Of a stretch of DNA of 35,960 bases, positions 7,174 to 14,668 are shown piece after piece; the first letter of the stretch is position 1, and each line of letters opens with the position of its first letter. This DNA is from CAYUCJ01 sp049282265 (GTDB lineage: Bacteria; Desulfobacterota; DSM-4660; Desulfatiglandales; Desulfatiglandaceae), in NCBI GenBank assembly GCA_049282265.1, contig JBAPTR010000208.1:1-35960 (forward strand), given 5' to 3'. The notes under the pieces were generated by a model. That model saw only the letters and a list, made by a program, of their open reading frames with translations, made no database searches and had not been told where the DNA came from. Both the position numbers and the translations under genes were made by a program.

Positions 7174-8478
7174 TCAGGCTGCTTTTCTTCCCTGTTCAAG
7201 TGCGGTCATATACTTGGATGCCTCCATGGCCGCCGCGCCCGCCTCTGCGATTGTGTCTACAATATCTTTTGGCCCTGCCGCCACTCCTGCAACAAAAACA
7301 CCTTCCATGTCGGTAAGGGTGGGGGCAATTTTGGGCTGAATCTGGTCAATAAACCCATCTTCTCCAATGGAGACATGACATTGTTGTGCGGGGTTCCAGT
7401 CGGGGAGCATGCCGAGCGAGAGGACAACCAGATCGTGGTCAGCCGTTGTGACCCCTTCTCCATCCTGAGACTCATAGCGTACGGTGACGCTGTCGCTATC
7501 GCCGAGGTTCACGGTAGCCACCTTTGCCTTAACGAACTGTATCCCCATGGCCTGGGCGTTCTGAAAGAATTGCTCATACCCCTTTCCAAATGCCCTGATA
7601 TCCATGTAATAGATGATGATATCAGCCAATGGCAGAGCACCTGAAAGCAGCATGGCCTGCTTGATCGCATACATGCAACACACCCTTGAACAATACGGAA
7701 CGCCCATACTTTTGTCCCGGGAACCCGCGCATTGGATGAATGCGATGGAATCAGGTTCCATGCCGTCCGAAGGCCGCAGTACGCGGTTGTAAGGACCGTT
7801 TGGGGCCAGGAGCCGCTCCATCTGCAATGCCGTGATCACATTGGGGATCTTGCCCTCACCGTATTGTTGCTTGGTCTCAACAGGAGTCAACTGGAAACCG
7901 GTGCTCAAAATAGCTGTCTTAGCCTCGATGGTGAAGTCCTCCGGTTCCTGCAAGTAGTCCACCGCATTGGTGGGGCAGACCTTCTCGCATTTCCCGCAGA
8001 GGATACAGTTTTCCGTATCCATGAGCGCGATCTGCGGAATGGCGGTTGAAAAAGGGATATAGATGGCCTTTCTTGCCGCGTATCCCCCCTGATTATCATC
8101 TGAGACCAAAACCGGACAGTTGTATTCACATTGCCTGCATCCGATACATTTTTTCGCGTCCACATACCGGGGTTTTTGGGTTACCGACGCGCTGATTCCC
8201 GTCGGTCCCCTGTCTAACGACTTCAGGTCGCAATAGGTGAACAAAGTGATGTTCTCGTGGTGGGCGGAGGCGGCCATTTTGGGTGTGGTAATGCAGCTCG
8301 CGCAATCAAGGGTGGGAAACACCTTGGAAAGGCGAATCATCCTCCCACCTATTGTGGCGTCCTTTTCCACAACGGCCACCTTGTAGCCCTGATCTCCAAG
8401 ATCCAAGGCGGATTGAAGCCCGGCAATACCGCCGCCGACAACAAGGGCATCAAATTTTTTGGTTTCGTTGGTGTCCAT
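7174..8478 (-). CDS. QmoA/HdrA-like flavoprotein with two ferredoxin motifs
   Basis: 434 residues. It starts at the FAD fold (GGGIAG, 15-20) without the N-terminal HdrA domain. LDCASCITTPKM (C59, C62) is the flavin-proximal cluster motif of HdrA. Two internal [4Fe-4S] motifs follow: C111, C114, C117, C121 and C158, C161, C164, C168. A QCAGSR and YCSRVCC segment (C250, C263, C267, C268) completes the HdrA-type core. It ends without C-terminal ferredoxin domain, as in QmoA, the soluble flavoprotein of the quinone-interacting complex that serves APS reductase. Start ATG has GGAGG 5 nt upstream. HdrA follows after 40 nt. Whether it is nearer to QmoA or to a split HdrA needs a tree. Confidence 0.87.
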   Translation of the reverse strand: MDTNETKKFDALVVGGGIAGLQSALDLGDQGYKVAVVEKDATIGGRMIRLSKVFPTLDCASCITTPKMAASAHHENITLFTYCDLKSLDRGPTGISASVTQKPRYVDAKKCIGCRQCEYNCPVLVSDDNQGGYAARKAIYIPFSTAIPQIALMDTENCILCGKCEKVCPTNAVDYLQEPEDFTIEAKTAILSTGFQLTPVETKQQYGEGKIPNVITALQMERLLAPNGPYNRVLRPSDGMEPDSIAFIQCAGSRDKSMGVPYCSRVCCMYAIKQAMLLSGALPLADIIIYYMDIRAFGKGYEQFFQNAQAMGIQFVKAKVATVNLGDSDSVTVRYESQDGEGVTTADHDLVVLSLGMLPDWNPAQQCHVSIGEDGFIDQIQPKIAPTLTDMEGVFVAGVAAGPKDIVDTIAEAGAAAMEASKYMTALEQGRKAA

Positions 8479-8579
8479 TCATTCCTCCACGTCAGCTCAC
8501 AGCCCATGATAGCCCTCGCAGGTTCGCTACAGGACTTCACACCACCGGCTTTTGGCTCTAAGCTACCAGCAGCCCGCTA

Positions 8580-8990
8580 TCAGCTGAGCGATGGCGGCCC
8601 AATTTCCTTGATAAGGCTGTTCATGTCATTGACCTCTTTCAGGAATGCCCGGTTGCATACCGTGCAGATGGCCATGAGGCGAAGCCTCCGGATATCCAGA
8701 TCCTGTTCCTTCATCATGGCATAGATTCGGTCTATGCGCTTTGCCAGGACCTGGTAGGCACCTTCGTATGGGCATTCCACACCACACGACATGATAAGAA
8801 TGGCGCTGATTCCCTTCCTGAAACAGTCCATATAGAACTTTTCCGGGAACATGACAGGTGCCGGTACCCTGAGGATATAGGTGTTCGCAGGATAGGTCGA
8901 ATGCGCCTGTCCCACCGAGTTTGCGCCCGGATAGGCGCAGTGCTCGGTTGCCAATATCAGAATTTTTCCGTCAAGTTCTTGAGCCGCCAT
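8580..8990 (-). CDS. MvhD-like (hydrogenase delta / QmoB C-terminal type) iron-sulfur protein, divergent
   Basis: 136 residues. The pattern of MvhD is visible: a first strand ending in EHCAYPGANSVG, then RVPAPVMFPEKF, then GISAILIMSCGVECPYEGAYQVLAKRI, and a CTVCNRAF near the end. Cys are C18, C56, C69, C73, C109, C112. Compared with canonical MvhD the first CxxC is reduced to one Cys and the usual Cys before GRV is missing, so the [2Fe-2S] site may be rebuilt from other residues. In QmoB this domain is fused behind HdrA; here it is a separate gene 101 nt before the QmoA-like gene. In Hdr complexes it links HdrA to the electron donor. Confidence 0.8.
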   Translation of the reverse strand: MAAQELDGKILILATEHCAYPGANSVGQAHSTYPANTYILRVPAPVMFPEKFYMDCFRKGISAILIMSCGVECPYEGAYQVLAKRIDRIYAMMKEQDLDIRRLRLMAICTVCNRAFLKEVNDMNSLIKEIGPPSLS

Positions 8991-9001
8991 AAGGACCCTG
9001 C

Positions 9002-9256
9002 CTACTTTTTTCTTCGGACAAACAGTCTGTCATAGCCATCGGATTCCAGGAACCCGAGGTAATCGTGCCCCACCTTACCTGCCCAGGCAGGGATATCATT
9101 CCGGGTGCCGGCATCACCGGACAGGATCTCCAAGATGTCGCCCACCTTGACTTTGCCGATCCCCTTTTTTGCTTCCAAGAGCGGACCAGGGCACGCGCTG
9201 CCCCGGGCATCCACGCTGTTTGCTATTTCAATGCTGCTAAGATCTACATCTGCCAT
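9002..9256 (-). CDS. tusA: TusA-family sulfur carrier with catalytic cysteine
   Basis: 84 residues. DARGSACPGPLLEAKKGI contains the CPxP motif (C22) that carries persulfide in the TusA/SirA family, followed by the GDILEILSGDAGTRNDIPAW pattern of the second strand and helix. The length is normal. It has a very strong ribosome site (AAGGAGGAATAAAA before the ATG), suggesting high expression. It lies 11 nt before the MvhD-like gene. With DsrE and the HdrB-like protein in the same operon it probably delivers sulfane sulfur to, or takes it from, the Hdr-like complex. Confidence 0.92.
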   Translation of the reverse strand: MADVDLSSIEIANSVDARGSACPGPLLEAKKGIGKVKVGDILEILSGDAGTRNDIPAWAGKVGHDYLGFLESDGYDRLFVRRKK

Positions 9257-9310
9257 TTTTATTCCTCCTTAAGTTTTATCCCCCACCTTAACGGGAACAT
9301 ATTTATTTTA

Positions 9311-9344
9311 TGTAGGAGCAAGCTCCTGCTTGCGATTCTACCGC
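9311..9344. repeat. REP-like palindromic sequence between tusA and the cNMP-domain gene
   Basis: Contains nested palindromes: AGGAGC-AA-GCTCCT (9314-9327) and GCAAGC-TCCT-GCTTGC (9318-9333). Sequences of the form GTAGGAGCnAGCTCCTGCTTGC are widespread extragenic palindromes in bacteria. It sits in the 124-nt gap inside the operon and may form an mRNA-stabilising hairpin. Confidence 0.65.
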
Positions 9345-9380
9345 AACAGCAAAATTGACCCTACGCCTCCAGGATCTCCT

Positions 9381-9809
9381 CTATTTGTGAAGCTTTCCAG
9401 CAATACGTTTGCTCAGCATTTTCGCCGACGCCTTTATGAGTAAATACCCAAGCCTGCTATCATTCTCAAAGAGCTTTCGGAGCTCCGATTGTGGCCAGTG
9501 GAGGAACCGCGAGGCCTCCTCACACCGCCCATCGCTGGCATAGCTCCGCAGTCCTGAGAGGGATGAACACCCAACGCCCATGCCGGGGCTGACCGTCTCG
9601 GTGTTGATGGAGCCGTCGGGTTGCTCAAACTCAAGGACGACTTCTCCTTCCTTGATCACATAGAAATCGTCCGCCGGATCCCTTTCATGGAAGAGATACT
9701 CTCCCCCTTTTGCCGTGGTGATATCACCCACGACGGCAAGCTCCTCTACCATCTTTTCACTCAGGGGCTTAAAAATCCCCACCTTCTGCATTTCCTTCAA
9801 AGGTATCAT
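9381..9809 (-). CDS. stand-alone cyclic-nucleotide-binding-type (Crp N-terminal) domain protein
   Basis: 142 residues covering only the beta-roll and following helices of the cNMP-binding/Crp sensor fold: FKPLSEKMVEELA, GEYLFHERDPADDFYVIKEGEVVLEF, then a long C-terminal helix. There is no helix-turn-helix, so it does not act as a Crp-type regulator alone. The ligand-binding segment where Crp has a GE and RxAT motif reads GVGCSSLSG...RSYASDGRC, so a cyclic nucleotide may not be bound. It is the second gene after the sigma-54 promoter, 38 nt after the TusA-like gene. A sensor or partner role in the complex is possible. Confidence 0.75.
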   Translation of the reverse strand: MIPLKEMQKVGIFKPLSEKMVEELAVVGDITTAKGGEYLFHERDPADDFYVIKEGEVVLEFEQPDGSINTETVSPGMGVGCSSLSGLRSYASDGRCEEASRFLHWPQSELRKLFENDSRLGYLLIKASAKMLSKRIAGKLHK

Positions 9810-9847
9810 GGTATCCCCTCCCGTTGATGGATCCCAGGATCCATGTC

Positions 9848-10123
9848 TTATTTCTGATGGTTGTCGGTTGTTGCGACAACCACCTTTTTCCGACCTTTTC
9901 TCAGCCTGACCCGATACAGGGAATCGCTTTCCTGTACGTTCACCAGCTCGTGGGGATAGGCCCTGAGCACTTTGAACAGGTTGTTCTCGGTTTCCTGATC
10001 GCCAACCAGGATCTCCATTATCCCGCCCGCCGTCATGTCATTGAAGGCCTTGCTAAATTCCAGCATAGCCACAGGTATGAAGCTGCCTCGCAGATCGAGG
10101 ATGGCGTCCGGATGTGTTTTCAA
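9848..10123 (-). CDS. TusA-like protein without the catalytic cysteine
   Basis: 91 residues. DLRGSFIPVAMLEFSKAF aligns with the TusA signature DxRGxxCPxPLL, but the cysteine is Ile and CPxP reads IPVA; the protein has no Cys. The rest keeps the TusA pattern (GGIMEILVGDQETENNLFKVL, then a final strand RVRLRK). It cannot carry a persulfide, so a structural or regulatory role is likely. Start: TTG at 10121-10123 has GAGGA six bases upstream, within the 29-nt leader of the predicted sigma-54 transcript; the ATG at 10136-10138 has no ribosome site and would leave only 14 nt. It is the first gene of the operon. Confidence 0.78.
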   Translation of the reverse strand: MKTHPDAILDLRGSFIPVAMLEFSKAFNDMTAGGIMEILVGDQETENNLFKVLRAYPHELVNVQESDSLYRVRLRKGRKKVVVATTDNHQK

Positions 10124-10163
10124 TGGATTTCCTCGCATTGGACGTTCACATAGTTACCGTAGA

Positions 10164-10178
10164 GCAAGGCCTGTGCCA
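10164..10178 (-). promoter_or_regulatory. sigma-54 (RpoN) promoter of the Hdr/TusA/DsrE operon
   Basis: Minus strand reads TGGCACAGGCCTTGC, a perfect TGGCAC-N5-TTGC element (GG and GC 10 nt apart, followed by T). Transcription would start near 10152, about 29 nt before the chosen start of the first gene. An activator of the NtrC type is encoded divergently next to it and an inverted repeat lies at 10243-10277. Confidence 0.9.
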
Positions 10179-10242
10179 AAATATTTCACAATTTTGATGG
10201 GGGTTGTAAAAAGTCCGGTTCTCAGGATTTTTGGCTCCCTTA

Positions 10243-10277
10243 CAATTCAACGGGTGGCAAAGTATCCCATTGAATTG
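10243..10277. promoter_or_regulatory. inverted repeat, candidate enhancer site for the sigma-54 activator
   Basis: CAATTCAACGGG (10243-10254) and CCCATTGAATTG (10266-10277) are inverted repeats with one mismatch in 12, separated by 11 nt. The centre is about 108 nt upstream of the predicted start of the sigma-54 operon, the normal distance for an NtrC-family binding site. The whole gene-free stretch 10139-10549 holds this site, the sigma-54 promoter and the leader of the regulator gene; I see no clear sigma-70 promoter for the regulator. Confidence 0.7.
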
Positions 10278-10549
10278 AGCCCCTCCACGGACGGGATGAT
10301 GAATCCATACGAAGCTATCAAATTAAAAGAACTTTTTTTCACAAACTTCCCATTCTCCTGTCACACAGGCGGGACCGCTTAAAGGTTTTTGACCTGCCTA
10401 TTTATGGATTATTCGATGATCATTCCAAACCTTTTTCCTGTTGATCTCTTCTTCAGTCCTTGGAAAACAAGAAAAGTGAAGTTTCTAGTTGCGTTTTTTC
10501 TATTAATGTCTACTTTAACACATGTTCAATTTTAACAACCGGAGGGTTC

Positions 10550-11935
<1,386 letters not shown>

Positions 11936-11941
11936 CCGTTG

Positions 11942-11956
11942 TGGCACAACTATTGC
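11942..11956 (+). promoter_or_regulatory. second sigma-54 promoter, directly after the regulator gene
   Basis: TGGCACAACTATTGC is again a perfect TGGCAC-N5-TTGC match followed by T, 7 nt after the stop codon of the activator. Transcription would start near 11968. The first thing downstream is an intrinsic terminator (12023-12065), then the RND efflux operon. Confidence 0.85.
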
Positions 11957-11967
11957 TAATAAAACCT

Positions 11968-12065
11968 GCAGAGGGTGTGGAAACTTGGCATTACCTCCTT
12001 TTGCGAAACACCCCTGTATGACGAGCCGGCTCCAGGATTGGTCCCCTTGGGGCCGGCTCTTTTTT
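11968..12065 (+). ncRNA. candidate sigma-54-dependent small RNA (about 98 nt)
   Basis: From the predicted start of the sigma-54 promoter to the end of the T-run. It would fold into two hairpins: GGGTGT (11973-11978) with ACACCC (12008-12013), whose loop contains TTACCTCCTTTTG (CCTCC at 11994-11998), and then the terminator hairpin. The CCUCCUUU in the loop is an anti-Shine-Dalgarno sequence. No open reading frame with a ribosome site is seen inside. The alternative is that this is the attenuated leader of the RND operon, or simply the regulator's terminator with a chance promoter. Confidence 0.55.
12023..12065 (+). terminator. intrinsic terminator
   Basis: GAGCCGGC (12023-12030) pairs with GCCGGCTC (12052-12059), with further partial pairing inside, followed by a run of six T (12060-12065). 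It ends both the regulator gene and the candidate small RNA. Confidence 0.85.
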
Positions 12066-12160
12066 GCAAGCCAAAGTGGGGGATGGAACCCGTTCGGTAT
12101 CCAACCCGCATGATCCATCCTGGGGAGTATTGATTGTCAAATTTTTATGGAGGGCGAAAA

Positions 12161-13468
12161 ATGAGATACCTGATCATTTTACTCGTCATGTCTTTCTGTT
12201 CCAATGCGGCCTACGCCGGTGAACTCACCTTTGCAAAGGCGAAAGGACTGGCGCTTGAGCACAATCGGATGATCAAGGCCTATGAACAGGCGCTCCATGC
12301 AGCGAGCTACCGGTATAACCGGGCCAGAGGAGGCTATCTGCCCAAGATCAATGTGGATGAAACAGGTATGAAAACCAACGATCCCGGAAACGCCGCATTT
12401 GCCAAGATTTCACAAGGAAAGTTCGACATGGACTATTTCATGAATCAGATGAAGGATCCGAATCCGGTCATCAACTATGGGACCAAGGTCGAACTCATTC
12501 AACCCATTTATATGAACGGAAAGATCTACTACGGAATCCAGCAGGCCCGGCAGATGAGAAAGGCATCCGAATATGTGCTGCAAAGGGTGAAGCAGCAGGT
12601 CCTGTTCAATCTCAACCAGGCATTCTATGGGGTTGCGCTGGCTGAAAGAGCCCTGGCCGTTACACGGAAGTCCTACCAAAGGACTCAGGAGTATTACAGG
12701 ACGAGCAAGCATTTCTACGATAACGGAATGCTTGTCAAGAGCGATTTGCTGGTTGCCCAGTCCTACATGCTGATGAACGAAGGGGCCATACGGGAAGCCG
12801 AGAAGCAGGTGGCTGTCGGCAAGAGCCTCCTCCAGAGGGTTGTGGGTGTGGAAGGGGACTTTGATGTGCTCTGGGGAAACCCGGATGGCGGCTTCAAGAA
12901 CGATCTCGATCACTATCTGAGGCTCGGACTCGACAGCAGGCAGGATCTGAAGTCCATGGAAGAGTATCTGCGCGTCAACGAATATGAGATAAAGAAGGCC
13001 AAGGCGAAATACCTGCCCGAGGTCTCGGCCTTTGCCAATTACCAATGGAACGACGACAGTCTCTTCGGAAATTCAGGGGATGGCTATACGGTGGGCGCCC
13101 AGGTAAGGATCAATCTCTTTAACGGCTTTTCCGACTATAACGCTGTCAGGGAACAGAAAAGCCTGCTCCAGGAACTGTTGGAAAAGATTTCGGATAAGAA
13201 GCTGGAGATCAAGGCGGATGTGGAGGACGGGTACTATTCCGTGCTGGCCGCCCAAAAACAGCTGGAGGCCGCCGGGAAGAGAGTGGAAGCGGTTGACGAG
13301 GCCCTGGCCATTACGGAAAATCGATTCAAGGCCGGGATCCTGAAGGTGACCGATCTTCTGGACAGGGAGGTCGAGGCGAAAAAGGCCCAACTGGACATGT
13401 ACCAATCCAGATACAGCCTGATCCTGAGCAAGGCCAAATTGCTGTTTGCGGCCGGTGTATTGCGGTGA
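12161..13468 (+). CDS. TolC-family outer-membrane efflux protein
   Basis: 435 residues with a signal peptide (hydrophobic RYLIILLVMSFCSNAAYA, cleavage likely after AYA). It shows the TolC/OEP pattern of two repeats: long helices near LEHNRMIKAYEQALHAA and YNRARGGYLPKINV in the first, and YLPEVSAFANYQW then the strand VGAQVRINLFNGFSDYNAV in the second, ending in a long helix ITENRFKAGILKVTDLLDREVE. It would form the outer-membrane duct of the RND pump encoded next. Start 12161 has GGAGGG 7 nt upstream; the frame from TTG at 12134 lacks one. No clear sigma-70 promoter is visible between the terminator at 12065 and this gene. Confidence 0.9.
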   Translation: MRYLIILLVMSFCSNAAYAGELTFAKAKGLALEHNRMIKAYEQALHAASYRYNRARGGYLPKINVDETGMKTNDPGNAAFAKISQGKFDMDYFMNQMKDPNPVINYGTKVELIQPIYMNGKIYYGIQQARQMRKASEYVLQRVKQQVLFNLNQAFYGVALAERALAVTRKSYQRTQEYYRTSKHFYDNGMLVKSDLLVAQSYMLMNEGAIREAEKQVAVGKSLLQRVVGVEGDFDVLWGNPDGGFKNDLDHYLRLGLDSRQDLKSMEEYLRVNEYEIKKAKAKYLPEVSAFANYQWNDDSLFGNSGDGYTVGAQVRINLFNGFSDYNAVREQKSLLQELLEKISDKKLEIKADVEDGYYSVLAAQKQLEAAGKRVEAVDEALAITENRFKAGILKVTDLLDREVEAKKAQLDMYQSRYSLILSKAKLLFAAGVLR

Positions 13469-13486
13469 ACATGAGGGAGGTGAAAG

Positions 13487-14665
13487 ATGAAGCTCTTTAG
13501 AATCTTGATGGTTGCCCTGGTGATGAGTATTGCGGCCTGCTCTTCCGAGAAGGATCAACCCGAGGGAAAATTCAGGCAGTCTGAAACGGTAGTGGTAAGG
13601 ACGCAGGTGGTCCGGAGTGAGAAGCTCCCCATTCTGAGAAGCTTCCCCGGGACCGTAGCGAGTGCCGACACGGCCCTTCTGATGCCCAAAGTAGTGGGCT
13701 ACCTGGATACGCTCCATGTGCAGGCCGGCGACACATTCAAGAAGGGCGCGGTGCTTGCCTCGATCAAGAGCCAGGAGCTTGTGGATAAGAAAAAATTTGC
13801 CGAAAGCGCCGTCAAAGAGGCCAGCAATGGTGAGCGACAGGCCGATCTCGGCCGCAGGATGGCGGAAACCGGGTTCAAGCAGGCCCTGGCACAATTTAAC
13901 CTTGCTGAAAAAACATACAAGAGGTTCGAGAATCTCCTGAAAACGGAAAGTGTCAGCAAACAGGAGTTCGACGAGGTGGAGGCCAAGTACAAGGCCGCCC
14001 TCGAAGCTCGAAAAATGGCAGAAGAGAACGTCAAACTGGCGGCTGAAAAGCTGACCCAGGTCCGGATCAAGAAACAGCAGGCCCTGGCCATGCTCGACGA
14101 GGTCAAGACCTACCTAGGTTACACCATGCTGAAGGCTCCCTTTGATGGGATCGTGCTCCGGAAACTGATGGATGTCGGGAATCTTGCGTCACCAGGCCAA
14201 GCCATTCTGAAAATAGGCTCTCTCAGGAACATAGCCTATGCCTATGTTGATGAGAGTGCCATGAGGCACACAAAAGTGGGGGACGAGGTGACGGTTGATG
14301 TCCCTTCGGCCGATGCGTCATTTAAATCCAACATACTGGAGATAAACCCGAATATTGATCCTGCCACGAGAAGTTTCAGGGTAAAATTGTCAGGGGATAC
14401 GCACCTGGTACCCGGGATGTATTGCAACGTATATTTTGGCAGCGGCTATGAGGACGTCATTGCCGTCCCGAAGTCTGCCGTTCTCCAGAGGGGGCAGCTC
14501 CATATTGTCTTTGTTGATAAGGATAAGACAGCGGAAATGAGGATAGTCAAGACAGGCAGGATCTTTAAAGATTCAATGGAAATACTGAGCGGACTGTATC
14601 CCGGGGACAACCTCGTTTTAAATAAGGTGGAACAACTCAAATCCGGCGATTCTCTTGAGGAATAA
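13487..14665 (+). CDS. RND periplasmic adaptor (membrane fusion) lipoprotein
   Basis: 392 residues. The N-terminus ends in a lipobox (SIAAC, C18), so it is a lipoprotein. The biotinyl-lipoyl-like half domains (PKVVGYLDTLHVQAGDTFKKGAVLASI and TMLKAPFDGIVLRKLMDVGNLASPG) flank a long coiled-coil hairpin of about 120 residues, followed by the beta-barrel and a membrane-proximal domain. It joins the inner-membrane pump to the TolC-like protein. It starts 18 nt after that gene with GGGAGGTGAAAG before the ATG and ends 3 nt before the pump gene. Substrate cannot be told from the sequence. Confidence 0.92.
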   Translation: MKLFRILMVALVMSIAACSSEKDQPEGKFRQSETVVVRTQVVRSEKLPILRSFPGTVASADTALLMPKVVGYLDTLHVQAGDTFKKGAVLASIKSQELVDKKKFAESAVKEASNGERQADLGRRMAETGFKQALAQFNLAEKTYKRFENLLKTESVSKQEFDEVEAKYKAALEARKMAEENVKLAAEKLTQVRIKKQQALAMLDEVKTYLGYTMLKAPFDGIVLRKLMDVGNLASPGQAILKIGSLRNIAYAYVDESAMRHTKVGDEVTVDVPSADASFKSNILEINPNIDPATRSFRVKLSGDTHLVPGMYCNVYFGSGYEDVIAVPKSAVLQRGQLHIVFVDKDKTAEMRIVKTGRIFKDSMEILSGLYPGDNLVLNKVEQLKSGDSLEE

Positions 14666-14668
14666 ATC

